Origin: Magicicada septendecula
Lineage: Eukaryota > Arthropoda > Insecta > Hemiptera > Cicadidae
NCBI GenBank assembly: GCA_034769895.1
Contig: CM068368.1
Location: 338,791,076 to 338,855,075, forward strand
Reading direction: 5' to 3'
Length of the DNA: 64,000 nt
This document shows, piece by piece, positions 39,443 to 52,716 of the stretch (the stretch's first letter is position 1; the number at the start of each line of letters is the position of its first letter). The notes beneath the pieces are model-generated. The model saw only the letters and a list, made by a program, of their open reading frames with translations, searched no databases and was not told where the DNA came from. The position numbers and the translations under genes were made by a program.

Positions 39443-41018
39443 AATCTGTCCTTCGAACACATGGAAAGTCACTGGTAGATTTTGGCCTAGAACTTCCAGT
39501 CGGCAGCTATGACGAGCCAATCCATTCTGGAAAATATTACGATCCAATTGCCGAAAAAACCATGATCGAAGAAAAGTTTCAAATGCTCAACCCAGGGCAA
39601 AGAAGGGCTTTCGACAAAATCAGGGAAGCAATTGAAAACCCTAACTTACCCAAACGTCTATTCTTTATTGATGGACCTGGCGGAAGTGGTAAAACCTTTC
39701 TTTACAACACAGTCATGCACTATGTGCGTAGCAAAAATGAATTAGTCTTGCCATGTGCATTTACAGGCATAGCAGCAATTTTGCTTGAGGGAGGCAGAAC
39801 TTCCCACAGTCGTTTCAAGCTGCCTATTCCAATAAATGAAACATCAACCTGTAATGTTCGACATGGGACTAATACGGCAAATGAACTGGAAAAGGCCAAA
39901 GTGATAATCTGGGATGAAGCTTCAATGCCCCCAGCACATGGAGTAAATGCAGTTGACACACTGTATAAAGAACTCTCAGCTGAAGATCCAAAAGTTCCTT
40001 CTAAAAAACCATTTGGAGGTGCAGTCTTTCTTTTGGTGGAGATTTTAGACAAATTCTCCCTGTTGTTCCACATGGCAGCAGAACCGAAATACTTTCTTCA
40101 TGCATGATGAATAGTAAGTGTTGGAAAAATATTCAGGTCCTAAAGTTAGACCAAAACATGCGTGCCAATGAGGACAATGTCCCATCAGAACACCGAGGCT
40201 TTTCCGATTGGCTTTTAAAACTTGGGAATGGAAAACTCCAAGAGCCTGGATTAGAGGAAGGCATCTTCCTAATTCCTCCAGTCTGCATTGAAAATGGATG
40301 TATTGTTGATGCTCTCTTTCCTGAGGTCATCCAATCAGGAGATGACAGCATTGCTAACCGTGCAATCCTGACTCCAAAAAACCACGAGTCACTTGAACTT
40401 AATGAAAATGTCCTTAGACGAATTTAATCTGAATTGAAATGCTATACCAGCATAGATTCTATTCAGCAAGACAGTGCAAATGCCGAGGAGGCAGCAAACT
40501 ATCCAATGGAGTTTTTGAACAGCTTAACACCTGGAGGTATGCATCCTCATAGACTTGACTTGAAAGTTGGTGCAGTAGTAATGTTGCTACGAAACCTTGA
40601 CTCAACAAGAGGTCTTTGTAATGGCACCAGAATGGTCGTCAAGCAAATGATGTCAAAAGTCATTGGCTGTGAAATCCTGACCGGATCTTTTAAAGGTACC
40701 AGGGTATTTATTCCAAGAGTTATTCTTGCACCCAGTGACCCTGACCTTCCCTTTACATTAAGACGAAAACAGTTTCCATTTAGACTTGCTTTTGCTATGA
40801 CCATCAACAAAACCCAAGGACAAACACTGGATTCAGTTGGTATTTATTTGCCATCTCCAGTATTCAGTCATGGACAACTTTATGTTGCATTTTCAAGAAC
40901 AAAGTCCTTTCAGCAAGTCAAGGTAAAAGTCTTAGGAACTGACCAACAAGGCAACTTAAAGAAAGACCACAGAGTTTACACCAAAAATGTGGTCTACAAA
41001 GAAGTTTTCGCCCAATAA
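39443..41018 (+). pseudogene. Helitron Pif1-like helicase, frameshifted
   Basis: Starting from HGKSLVDFGL, the frame reaches LNPGQRRAFDKI, Walker A GPGGSGKT (39673-39696) and Walker B VIIWDEAS (39901-39924). A single-base shift near 40030 moves the GGDFRQILPVV motif into another frame, which continues through LDQNMRAN to an in-frame TAA at 40425-40427. After the stop the same frame resumes with EEAANYPMEFLNSLTPGGM, LKVGAVVMLLRNLD, the TINKTQGQT box and LYVAFSRTK, ending at 41018. All superfamily-1 motifs are recognisable, but two breaks prevent one protein. It would unwind DNA during rolling-circle transposition. Confidence 0.9.
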
Positions 41019-41074
41019 TTAAACTTCACAGCCAGCCGTGGCTTTATCAATATGTGGCAATACAAATGCTCGCC

Positions 41075-41104
41075 ACCCGGGCGTAGAACGGGTATTTCAG
41101 CTAG
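41075..41104 (+). other. Helitron 3' terminal hairpin and CTAG end
   Basis: Five-base stem ACCCG/CGGGT with a 9-base loop, a 7-base spacer ATTTCAG and CTAG next to host T. This is the transposition stop signal in this superfamily. Confidence 0.8.
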
Positions 41105-42089
41105 TATAATATAAAGATATATATAGTGTTAACAATATACCTTACATTTAGGTGTGATGAATATATGGACAATATGTAATATAACACTATAATATTTACA
41201 TTTTTAGCAATGTTATATATTTTGTACTATTCTTTCGAGGTTAACCTCCATTCTCACACGTTAAGCATACTTTCTGGTTGAGGGGTAGCTGATTTTTACA
41301 TAATGTAATTACAATTAGATATGTAACTACAATACCCCATGCTATTTTTAACATAGGCAAAACATTTATGCGCTACCATCAATTTACATTCCAGTAAATA
41401 GTGTCGCACTCTCTTAGCGAAACCGTAAAATATCTGGTTCAAGTGAGTTACTAACCAAGAGTAGACAGTATATTATATTAATTTCAACCATGAAAATACC
41501 ATAAATTTCCATTCTTTCTGTTCCTCATTTCAAATAAAGGCTAACTCTTAAAATTAATGAGGTACTGACTTATTATAAAAGGAAAATGTAAATAAAAATG
41601 TCTCATACAAACCGTTGACCTCAGTGGAGTTGTATAGCCTTGATCTGTATGCAACCCTTTTGTACACGTGTTTGAATAGTAGCAGTTTCAGAATACGCGG
41701 GTGAAGAGAAAACAAATTTTTAAAACTATTTTCAAACTAATAATAGTAAATGCAACTTCTAGAATTAAGTAGTATATTTAGGGGATATATTGATAAATCA
41801 AATGTGTAAACTGTTATTTTTATACGTATTTAAATGTGCAAAGTATGTTTTTAAGTTATATTTTACCTGGCGTAGGCCTATATAAAAAAAGCAACTAGCT
41901 TGTAAAAATAAATATAATAAATATGTCATTAATAGTAACCAAATAATAAACACGTAACTAACTCATATAATAACAATGATACTGTAATCAAAGGCATTTA
42001 CAGGATTAAATGTATAGATTCTAACAAATTTTATGTAAGGCCTAACAACGCATTAACAACCACGGTTTTGGAGATATTAATGCGAGTAA
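41105..42089. other. Non-coding stretch, nothing recognised
   Basis: AT-rich sequence right of the Helitron, without recognised features. Confidence 0.4.
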
Positions 42090-42425
42090 GAAACGAAACA
42101 ATATTTATAAACCTAATTTAGCCATACACTTTATAAATACAGGACACGAATTTCCAGAAATTAATAACTGTCTGATAATAAAACTTGTACCAGTCAATAA
42201 CAGTATTATGAACACTTGAGAAGACAATATATATTGCAAACAAATTCAGAAACAACCGAAATTTATAACCAATCACATTCAGTTTAATACAAACAATCGC
42301 ACAAATTTCAAAACACTAAAAATTTCGCTCACTAGTGAAACAAAAGTGTCTGTTAAACATATTCGCAACATCACGACCAATAATGCCTACAAACATAAGT
42401 CTAGTAGTATCGGTTTGTGTCGAGA
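42090..42425 (+). pseudogene. Decayed PLE GIY-YIG region fragment
   Basis: The frame reads INASKKRNNIYKPNLAIHFI, then NTGHEFPEINN, IIKLVPVNNSIMNT, a stop, and later ITNHIQFNTN and NFKTLKI. This parallels the PLE at 16330-16560 (IYKSNLATHAINTGHEFP...IQINTKQDTIFKALNIK) in order and spacing, so it is the C-terminal part of a related Penelope-like protein. The RT and the YIG core are missing, and no duplication was identified. It is much more decayed than the copies at 16 and 53 kb. Confidence 0.75.
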
Positions 42426-45400
42426 AAACCAATAATTACTAGCAGCAATAACCGACCATAGCATGAGTACTTCTCCAGACAGTGGATCAACATTTCTGAC
42501 AACGGACACATAGGAAAATGCTTGAACTATGCTATTGATATTAGGTGTAAGCCTTTATATATTTTTTTGATTACATAATTATCCTTGCTATCTGAAAATG
42601 TACTTTATAAATAATCTTTATAAGCGTATTTTTAAACTATGTGTTTTAACCTTTATAAGTATGTTTATGATATAATTAAAACGTCCCAAAATTGTTTAAT
42701 TATTTCAAATGTATTAATTTATGATATCAAACCCATTTATTAAGTAAATAAATATGTAAATAAATTATGTAATCTATGTATACTTAGTAATGTATATAAT
42801 ATATATTATTGATGTAACTACTTTTTTGTATAATTACACAAATGTATCGACTAAATTTACTGCAACTATTTCACTTGTAAATGCATCAGTTAAATTACAT
42901 TAATTCGTCTGCGTGTGAGTAGACTGAATAAAATCGTTATTGTAACGATTATTGTGGGCTTATTGTAAAATCGTTATAAGCGTATAAAAAAATAATTAGT
43001 ACAATTATTGTGTAAGAGTACACTGCAGGAAATAACGCAACGTTCTACATGGAAGCAAGGCAGCAAGGAAGCAACGTTTCATACAATAACAATGGGAAAT
43101 ATAGTTAACTGATATCTAACGAGAAGGTGATTTGTAGAAATTTTAAAGAAAGGAATCTTGCTGAAATTGAAGGAAAATAGTGACTACAAAATATACTTTA
43201 CTTTAAACCTAGTTTTTAACTAGACACCTCAATGCGGTAGTTTCTAAGACCACATTGCAGATCAATTCACTTACACTATTATCAAGTAAAATTAACGGAG
43301 AATGAACAGTACGATTATTTGCCATAGATAACTTAAGACAGGTTTTAGTTATTCGTTTTTACGGCAGTCAATAAAAATTGAAAATATTTTAGCATTTCGG
43401 TGTGTCTTTGTTTTAGTCAAGGCAGCCAATATACATAGTATGTGTTAAGTTCACGTCTTATGGCTATATTGTTGTTCAATAGTGTTAAATATTTTCTGAT
43501 CAATAAACGACTGAAATGGAACCGATCAGTTAGCACATTGGAAACACCCGTCACTACAATAAAGGAATGAATGTAATAAATAAAGGCAATAAAAGGCACC
43601 TAAGTATTGACAGAATCAAGTGTTTAATATTTTTTGGGTAGTTGAAGGAAGTAAAATTCTTCATATTATAGTCCATATAATCAACCTTAGTTTAAAAACC
43701 GATATTCCTAAAAGAAAGAGTAGACCGGTCAACAAATAAACGAGTTCTGAAAAAATAGCGAAGTTTGCCTGCAAAAAAAAAAAAGAAAAATTCCGTACGT
43801 TGAACAAGATGCTTCGTATATTATGAAAAGAGATGTTCTCATGGTCGCCCGGTAAAGTTCCGGGACATCACTTTTCCCAAGGTCTCAGACGGCGGCAGGT
43901 GTTTACCGGTCTCGACCTGTTCTGTTCCATCAGTTACGTGGGCACACCACACAGCTACTGCCAACACCACCTCAACCTTAAATACCAGCCACAATATTTA
44001 TATAAACGGTGAAAGCCTTTACTGTCACTTACCAAAATTTCAACTTGTTATTGACATGTAAACGCCGCTTGTGTTAAAGAATTTGTTCTGAAGAATCCAG
44101 AATTGATTTAAATTATTATTTTTGACTTAGTGAGACTGCTGTCCAGAATTTATCAGAATGTTACTAATTGCTATTATCTCAGATAGCGTACTTATAATCT
44201 CAGTATCTGTAGCTATAGCTATATGTTATCGCATATAACATGCATTACGCAATCTATCCGCATTACTTCATTCGATCTAATGAGGCTGTGTTACGTTCAG
44301 CCTCACTGTAGCAAACATCGTGATTGTTTATAACAAAAGTTTCGATCTAACTATAAGAGATATCCTACTGTCTTCCATTAACGTGAGCGTGGAAAGACAC
44401 GCTATTCTATTCTACCTACTATGGTGTTTCTGGAGTGATGCCAGTTGTGGACACACTGTAAGTTATAATAACTTATCAGCTTGTAGAATTACAAGAATGA
44501 GTGAATACATTTCAACAGACGTATCATTATACAAATAGGATAGGTGTTGACTCGAAACTGTTATCTAGACATGATCTGTCATTACAACGTTTTATAATTT
44601 TGTTATTTTTCAAACATGTTTGTACTTGCTTTGGTAAATGAAACTCGAAGGAGCCTAGACGAAATGTTCCCATATGGCACCCTACAAAACTGGTAGAGCT
44701 AAACGATGAGTTGGACTTGTTCAGTGCAATAGGTAGGCCTATAGGTGTTAACGAATATATCCAATAAGTGGATACAATCAATTTTTTACTATTAATAAAA
44801 TAGTAAACTCAAAAAAATGTGACAAATGTTCTATTATTATGGGTCATGTGCTGTAAAGGGCTGTGTGTCTGGAAGATAATGAATGAAGTGGAGAAGCGGG
44901 TCCGGAACTATACAGATGTTCTCGCCTTAAAAATACTAGTGAAGTGATGCCAAGTATTTCCAGAAATGTTTGATTGTGTTAAGGAAAAAGTTAAGGTCTT
45001 CAAAAATTAGAATGTATGACGCAATACTTGAACGCACAACATAACGAAATATAACTTATCAAAACGTAGACGATTGATTGGCGCAAGTGGTTGAAATGTC
45101 AAAATTCAAGTGGTCGTTTTGATTGTATATTATCGTTAGGATATGGTGCAAGAAGAAAAAGAAGAAGAACGGTGGTCTGGAACTTTCATAATCATTATTT
45201 GAAAAATGAAAAGTAATTGTATATTACCAAAAAAGGAAATCTGTATAATGATAGTAAGAAGATCTGTATCATTTATATTAAATCTAACAGTGGGAGAGAA
45301 ATTCGAATGCTAAATACCATTAATTCGAACTAAGGTTTGATATACCCCTTCTGTATATCCCTTTCCAGCCCATCCTCTCTTTATTTTCCTCTATTATAGT

Positions 45401-48289
45401 TCTGATCACGATGTGTAAACATAAATTAAATTTTGGACGACTATACTATAATATAAAGTAAACGAAATTATGTTCTCCATTTGTGAGGATAAGATACAGA
45501 GCAGACACAGAAGCAACACATTTCGGTGTATAATTTGTAAGCCAAGAATATCTGAGAGTGAAAGGGTCGAGAATAATCTTAAGAGTTAAAAATGTATGAT
45601 GAATGAATTATTGTCACTCGGCAATTCAAAAGGGGATCGAAGGGTTCATCGAGTGCTTCAGGATAGGGCTAGATGGAAAACCCTTCAAATTGCGAAAACC
45701 AAGGGAAATTAAGTGGAAAAGTTCAGATAAAAAGCTAAAACAAAAGATTTAGAAAAGAAAAGAGATATGTCATAACAGAAGTTGAACGACTTTGTATAAG
45801 TTAGTGGTGAAGAACTTCTTGGCGTCTTGACAGTTACTGCAACTAATCACGTACCCGTTTACAGTTTATGACATATTTATGTAAGAATTTATTTGCCATT
45901 AAAATTCATAACAACGCTTCGTACGTGTAAGAATGAGGCTCAACGTCCACATAAATTTATATTACTTTCTCATGATTGTTTCAAAAATTACCATCTGAAT
46001 TATAATTGTGTAGAATATAAGTCATTATGTATGATCTATTCGTGATGTTTTAGTAAAGGTTGTAAACAGAATTACGATTATATGAATTGTAATAATTTAG
46101 GAAAGTCCAAAATACTTAGAGGTTAACGTTTTATTGTGCGTATGTCGTAACTGGAATTCGTACGTGTCCAGCTAAAACTAATGAATCAAGTGAACGATTA
46201 TCTCAGTTTACGAGGAAATGTTATTTGAACTCCGTTAACTTTCATTAAAAAAATATGAAATCGAGAACATTTTTATCACAACTGCATGTTTATAGGAAAT
46301 TTGCATCTCTTGGGCTCTGAACTCCTAACAAACTACATGAAATGATAGTACTGTGGAATTAGTTATGTTGAACTAATATAATTATCTTTCCTCATAACGC
46401 AGTGTACAAATTGTTTGATGGCTAGTACATCAACACTTCTATTTTTTATATATGTATTCACTCGTCCTGCGGCTGAATACCACTGGACGTCTTGCTTCAT
46501 ATTCCACAGCTATTCGTAGAAAACGTAATTTAAAAATTGGGTATGTATCATGTTATTTAAATGATATAAAACATAATGATTGCGAAAGAGTGCATTAAGT
46601 GCAGTCGGTTCCATTGAGGAACCATTCCATTGAGGTTAAATTGAGGAAGTAAACTTAAGTCACTCTTGTTTATACTCAAGGCATTATGAAAATTTATTTA
46701 CATAGCATGCAAATACGCAGGTACGCCTATATTCTTGAACAGACATAGACACAGAAATATGCTCATGTGATCATATACAAATACTTGATTTCTGTATATA
46801 TGTTGTATATTAAGGACTGATACATACTATAATTGTATATTATTGGATATCAGCTTGTTCTGAACGTGTTACAAAATATCTGTGTAAAACTTGACTAAGA
46901 GGGAGCACACATTTATAGCAAAAAATTCCAATATAACTTGTTTCTTCTTATTTTTCCTATGTTACCAAGTTCTTATTTATATTGTGTTACTTTAGTTTCT
47001 TCTAAAATAAATTCGTAATTTTCTAATTAAGTTAATTTTCTAATTAAGAACAGACGTTAAAACACGAACTATCTGCAGCAATAATAAAAAATTAACAACG
47101 ATAAACTTTTTTGTAGTATTAACTTGTGTGTGTATAATAGTTACGTCTGTTCGTAAACCTCTCGACTACATTTACGGTGAATCACAGTTATTCCGTGCTC
47201 AATCAATGGAAATCAGTGATTATGTCATTATCGTTACGTACAACTTTAGGTATGTGCGATGAAGGATACCTCGAACATTTCTTTTTTATGCAGCAAAGTA
47301 AATAAAAGAAAATAAAAGAAACAATGAGTATTTGCCAACTTTGTTGTCCAGTTGCCAATATGAATAAAAAATGTTATTCGTATTTTGGTTTTGCTACATT
47401 TGTGGCGAAACTGTTGGGAATATAATACTAATTGTAAACTCCAGCCTGATTCATTGTATAGCTCAAAGTGTCGGTGTCTTTTACGCATGAATTTAATAAA
47501 GTATGCTGACAGATTACATTATGCGGATATGTTCGAAGATGGTTATTATTCTATCTGAAAAAAGAGTTTATAGGCTATACTCAGCATCATGATATAAAAT
47601 GCCATAGTATTCATTTGAAACATTTATGAACAAACAGAATTCAACAAACGGTGTGTTTTGTGTAGGCCTGTATCCAGTCGCCGGGCCACAAGTTTTAATA
47701 TATTTGTATCAAATGTGATTATTTATTTACATGTTACTTGATTTGTTTGTATCTTATAAAGCACATAACGATGCCTTTTAAAACACCAGTTAAAAATATC
47801 AAGTTTCACAGTGTAATTAACACCGTCTAACAATTAAGAATGACTATTAAATAAAGTACACCTTAAAACTCACAAAATTTCACAAAAAACAACAATTAAA
47901 TAGAACACAATTCTGTTTTTTTTTTCATGTAGTCAACAATATGTCTACATTAAACTTCATTATTGTATCACTATATTGAATTAATGAAATAATTTAATAA
48001 AATATTAACAAAAGATTATCATGTGCTCCAAGAAGACAGCATGCAAATGCGAAGTAAAGTAAAAGAACGGTAATTATAAAAAAGTAACCTTCTGAAATAT
48101 ACTTATTATATCGACAGTAATTTGGTAAACGAAGCTAATAAAACTTATTTTACATTCTGATGTAGATTTAGTTCCACCTTTGCAACAGTTACTATCACGT
48201 ACGTTACTGACCAAAATTTGCAGTACATACAAACTGTTAAGCGTAATAATTATTTATAATAGATAAATATTAAAAGATGACTCGCAAGT
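42426..48289. other. Mostly unrecognised; GC-rich patch and weak LINE trace
   Basis: At 43845-43980 there is an isolated GC-rich, CpG-containing patch with no motif that I know. At about 45625-45715 the frame RVHRVLQDRARWKTLQIAKT resembles the R..W..L. tail of a LINE, too short to annotate firmly. The rest is AT-rich DNA without support for genes or element ends. Confidence 0.35.
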
Positions 48290-48685
48290 GATGAGGAAGG
48301 AGGATGGGGAGGAGTAACGCCTTGTCAAAAAACCCGGGGCCATCTGGCTCCGGATGGTAGCAACCTGTAAGGACTCCTAGCCAGGGTTACGGTGAAGACC
48401 TCAACGGCGGATGTGGCAGAGTAGGGAGCCTACGGTATGGAGCAAAAGGTAGAAGAAGCACCCATTCTCCCTGGCGTAAATAGAGAGAATCGCTGACTTG
48501 CGATGACGAGGAATCTTCAAAGGCTAAGGGAGTAAACCCTAACAGAAAATCAGGGTAAACCAGGCTCTAAGTTGGTCTAGAGTACAGAAACCCTGAATAA
48601 AAATGACCGGCTCTCTAGGCTGGGGGTTGGGGGAAGGGCCAACGACCCCTCCCCGTAAAACCAATGTGTTCAGGAACCAATCATC
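48290..48685 (+). other. LINE 5' leader
   Basis: GC-rich stretch in AT-rich DNA, with GAGTAACGCC, CATCTGGCTCCGGATGG, GACTCCTAGCCAGGGTTAC and CCCATTCTCCCTGGCG. It resembles the conserved leader of RTE-type LINEs in insects as I remember them, and it lies directly upstream of the endonuclease ORF. Confidence 0.65.
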
Positions 48686-49806
48686 ATGCCTCGGAATATG
48701 GATGGGATTAAACAGCAACGACTAAGGCACAAAAAACTGGACTATGCGATAGGAACTTAGAACGTTAGACCATTGATTAAAACAGGAGCAGTGAAAGATC
48801 TACTACTGCAGATAACGGCATATAATATTGACATAGCAGCGGTTCAAGAAACGAGGTGGACTGGCCAACAAATACGGGATACCAAAGACTATAGAATCCT
48901 CAGTAACTGGAGGCAAAAACAAAACGAACGAGGAGTGGCAGTCATAATTAGGAAAACACTGAAATCCGGCATATTAGGGTTTTAACCTGTTAACAATAGA
49001 GTGTGCATAATAAGATTAAAGACACTATTCTTTAATATAACCATTATCAACATCTATGCAGCGACGGAAGAGAAAGATGATGAAGCGAAAGATTCGTTGT
49101 ATCAAGAACTGGAACAATTATATGACAAGATCCCGTCAAATGATATAAAGATTATAGTTAGATATGCTAACACGAAAGTAGGTAAGGAAGAATGGGGAAA
49201 TACAAAGGAACGATGGGGAATCATATCTTGCATCCAGAATCGAACGACAATGGCCAACGGCTTATTGATTTTGGAACAAGCAAGAATATGCAAATAAGCT
49301 CTACATTCTTCCCACACAAGAACATACATTAAGAAACTTGGAAGTCACCTGACCAGAAAATCATCAATCAAATAGATCATGTATTAATAAAGAATAGAGG
49401 TGCAGCAAGTGTTATGGATGTAAGATCTTCCGGGGTGCAAGTTGTGGGACAGACCATTTTCTAGTTAAAGCGAGCTTTAGATCGCGGGTAAAGAAAACAC
49501 CAAGAGGTTCAAATACTAAAACAATATCCCTGGACATAAACAAACTTTGGGACCATTAGGTATAGGAATTATACCATAACGAAATAGCTAGGAAATTAAA
49601 TATTGTGTAGCCACAAATAACAGATACAAATGCAAATAGAATCGAGAAACATTGGTGGAAAATAAAGTCCAAAATAATAGAAACGGTCAAGAAGTTCTGG
49701 GAGAGAGACCAAAGAGAGAAAGAAATTTCTGGTTCGATGAGGAATGCATGGAATGCATTAAAAAACGAAATGATGCATATTATAATAAAGATAAAAATCG
49801 TACGTA
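48686..49806 (+). pseudogene. LINE APE-type endonuclease domain
   Basis: ATG at 48686 opens MPRNMDGIKQQRLRHKK and runs to IGT*NVR, where TAG at 48758-48760 replaces the Trp codon of the GTWNVR box. Then come AAVQETRWTG (catalytic Glu), NRVCIIRL and IINIYAATEEKDDEAKDSLY. The expected DxNAK box is altered (RYANTKVG). NQIDHVLI and CGTDHFLVK (catalytic Asp-His) follow in other frames near 49365-49475. After FWFDEECMECIKKRN the frame is cut at about 49807 by the insertion. The endonuclease would nick the target to prime reverse transcription. Several stops and shifts make it inactive. Confidence 0.85.
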
Positions 49807-50379
49807 TGTGTGTGTTGTTCGTGTTATGTCGGGCGTTACACTCCGCGCACTTTTGATACTTACTGATGACTGGTTCCTCTGCGATGATGTCGTCCTGCAA
49901 AACAACTTAAGCTACTACGTGTATGTGGGCGCCACTTGGAATTTTTTGTTCCAAGAAATTATTATTAAAATTAAATTTTTGATTTCTTAGCAGTTAATTT
50001 AATTCTATGAAAAAATGTGAACAAGACAGTTTGAATTTGCAATTAACGTATGTTTTAATGAACCTTAAAAATCGTCTGAAGGACTAACACTCGTATTAAA
50101 TAGAATTGCAGAGTTACAAAAAATTATTATTGCAAGTTTTTTCTCCAATCAAGTATCGGCTAACAAATATTTTATTTACTCAGTTGAAAAGCATAAGTTT
50201 AGTGTATGAAAAATCTTTATACTCAGGACGTAACTCCTTTGAACTACCAAGACAGATCAATAAGATGCTTTACAAAAATTAAGTGATTTGAAGGTGTGTG
50301 ACATGTGTAGTACAACTGTGTGACAAATGATACCAGGTAAAAATGACTTTAACTTTTGAACCACTCACGTTCCGGTGGG

Positions 50380-50930
50380 TAATTATTTCTTGCACTGGAC
50401 ACTTCTCTTGGGGACGTTTTCAATCTCGCCTCTTCGTGTTTACGTTCCTTGTGCACTGATAATTACTTGAAAGTCAAAATACGGTTTTTTAAAACTCCGC
50501 ACTATTGGAAATAAGTTTAGCAGTGAATTTACGCTTTGAATACTGCCGGCGATAATCAGCTGTCCGCGTGGTTTCTCGATCGGCCGCCACAGCGCTGGTT
50601 CTCCTCTCACAGTTGGGAATAGGCTCGTGTACGTAACGTTATAGGGATTTTTGTCAAAGTCAGTTTGTCTTAGCGAATACCAGCAGAATTGATTCTCTAT
50701 TAAAATTTTGGTCCTTTCCAGGGCCGCTTATATTCAGGCTGCGTGCGTTCTATTAAATATGTCGTGTTGCTGCTCTATTTCAACAACACGTTGGAGTATA
50801 CTTCTTGTAGAGGTTAAGTCAGTATTTTGTCATGTACGGGAAAAGCCTTTCTGTGTCTTCGTGTCGACTCCTCGTTCTTCGGTTTCGCCTCGGATGTGAT
50901 GATCAGTTTCGTGGGTAATGTGTCTCTTCT
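50380..50930 (-). promoter_or_regulatory. GC-richer patch in block 3
   Basis: CpG-containing segment within T-rich DNA at a distance of roughly 0.5-1 kb from the primer-site-like motif. This matches the layout of blocks 1 and 2. Promoter role is a guess; strand follows the proposed element sense. Confidence 0.2.
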
Positions 50931-52378
50931 GGATTCAAAGCATAAAGTGTTTTTTGGTCGAATTTCGTCTTCCTTTTATACTCTGTAAGGCTCATTGTTT
51001 TAACTTTTGACATGAACTTCCGGTATATTTGTGTAAAAATTCCTTCTGGAACGTTCGAGAATAATCAAATGGAACATCATGGAACAAATTTGACTTCCGT
51101 AGAAGCTTTAAAACAAAAATTTTTTATTCACACTAAGGATATTACTAAAATTATTCTGGTATTTGTCAAACAATTTTACATAACTACTTACAATCTGCAT
51201 GCCATTACTGTTTTTGGATTCTCTGCTTTCAACTGAATCTAATGATACTAATTACGATTGGTTTTGAACAAATTAACTCTAATAAAATAACATAAAATAC
51301 ACCTCTTACCTTGGAATGGTTTCATAAAATTTCAATTTTCTAACTATAAAATTGTTGTGAAGTTGTTTGGTTCCTTCTACAACATTAATGCATAATATAA
51401 TCATCTTTTTATAACAAAATAAACAAAAATTAACACATATAATATATAAATAAGTTCAGTTTTACATGGTCCTTGCATATGGCCTATGTTATTGTCACTG
51501 GTTCTTTACAATAATTTGTCTTTTTTTCTTATTATATATGGGATTTTTCGAGTATTCACTGAGAGTTTATTATATTGTTTATCTTTTGTGATACCTGGTT
51601 TATCCTGATACATATTATTTTTACTGTAAGATTACTTAGCATCATATTGGTTTGCGTAAGTGATTCATTTTCTTGGTGTGACAAATTTCACTCTCATATT
51701 TCAAATTCTTTAAGAATTAAGCTTGTTTTCAACTGAGTATGTTTGTTTCTATAGTACACTATCGGATTGTACCTTTTTCATTTATTTTTGCTAATATTTT
51801 GCAATTATTTTGTCAAATATGACTGTTTTTTTGTGATTGCTCCTTGGCCTCAGCCAGGTATGGTATAGGTAAATAGTTTCCTAACTCGACTATTAAAGTG
51901 TTTAAGTTAGTAAGATATATTAGTATAGTCACATTATATTGTATTTAAACTTTATAATACAATTTGGTTGCATTTTGTCAACATTAAATTCATAAATATT
52001 ACAATATTATAGGTCTACTACATGTTTTCAGTTAATACTGTTTTTGGCTATTTTAATTGATTTTTAATCACTTTACAGCTTTCTTTATTTAAGATAATTT
52101 GTTCGTCTTTGTCTACTTGACAATTACAAATAGTTTTTATCTCAATTCTATAATAATTAATTTTCACATAAAATCTGAGTGATTGGACTCGGCTCTTAAA
52201 CATAGATTTTTTGTCATAACATTTATATATTTTTTTATTTTAACTTACATCCTTTCTAATAATGTATTCAAATCATTTAATACATTTATTCTATTTACTT
52301 TACAAAGTATAATAATGGATCTTGTCCATTAATTCACAATAAATAGTTTTTATACCCTATTCAGAGTTACATTTCTTA

Positions 52379-52716
52379 CTTTACTAAAAATGAACTTTAT
52401 CTTGTGAAAACTTACTTTTTTCGTCGGACGCGTTTCGGCGTACGTATCCGCCTTCTTCAGCTTTTAGTCAGACTGCCATCATTTCGTAACGGTTTTTGTG
52501 TGGAAGGTGTAGTGGGGGTGGTGTGTGGGGGAAGGGGATTGGTGCAGGGATTCAACTTGATGTTTGTTTTTTGTAAAATTGTGTCAAAAAGTGTATGTGA
52601 TTTATATTGTAATTGATCGTTGAGTATGTTGTTTGGTTGTGTTGTGTGGTGTTTATATATTTCGTATTGTTCAGTTGTGTTGAGTTTTCGACCTTTAGGT
52701 AAGTAATGTAAAATTT
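52379..52716 (-). repeat. Left arm of 338-bp inverted repeat
   Basis: Pairs with 53338-53675 with one mismatch seen (CGTACGCC versus CGTACACC). It holds the PLE C-terminal coding end and 3' untranslated region. The loop between the arms is 621 bp. Confidence 0.9.

Larger units (their letters stand above)
36286..41104 (+). mobile_element. Near-complete autonomous-type Helitron
   Basis: The right end is well defined. ACCCG (41075-41079) and CGGGT (41089-41093) form a hairpin, followed by ATTTCAG and CTAG (41101-41104) before T, the standard Helitron 3' terminus. The left end is uncertain: TCTATAATATAACGC at 36286 follows A and fits a TC start. Inside lie the Rep and helicase remnants (36794-41018). 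The same CAGCTAG terminus and subterminal sequence occur in the non-autonomous copy at 28890-30004. Confidence 0.8.

Noticed and set aside
45625..45715. LINE C-terminal peptide RVHRVLQDRARWKTL
   Set aside because: Suggestive of a LINE tail, but only about 25 codons with no neighbouring support; mentioned in the gap note only.
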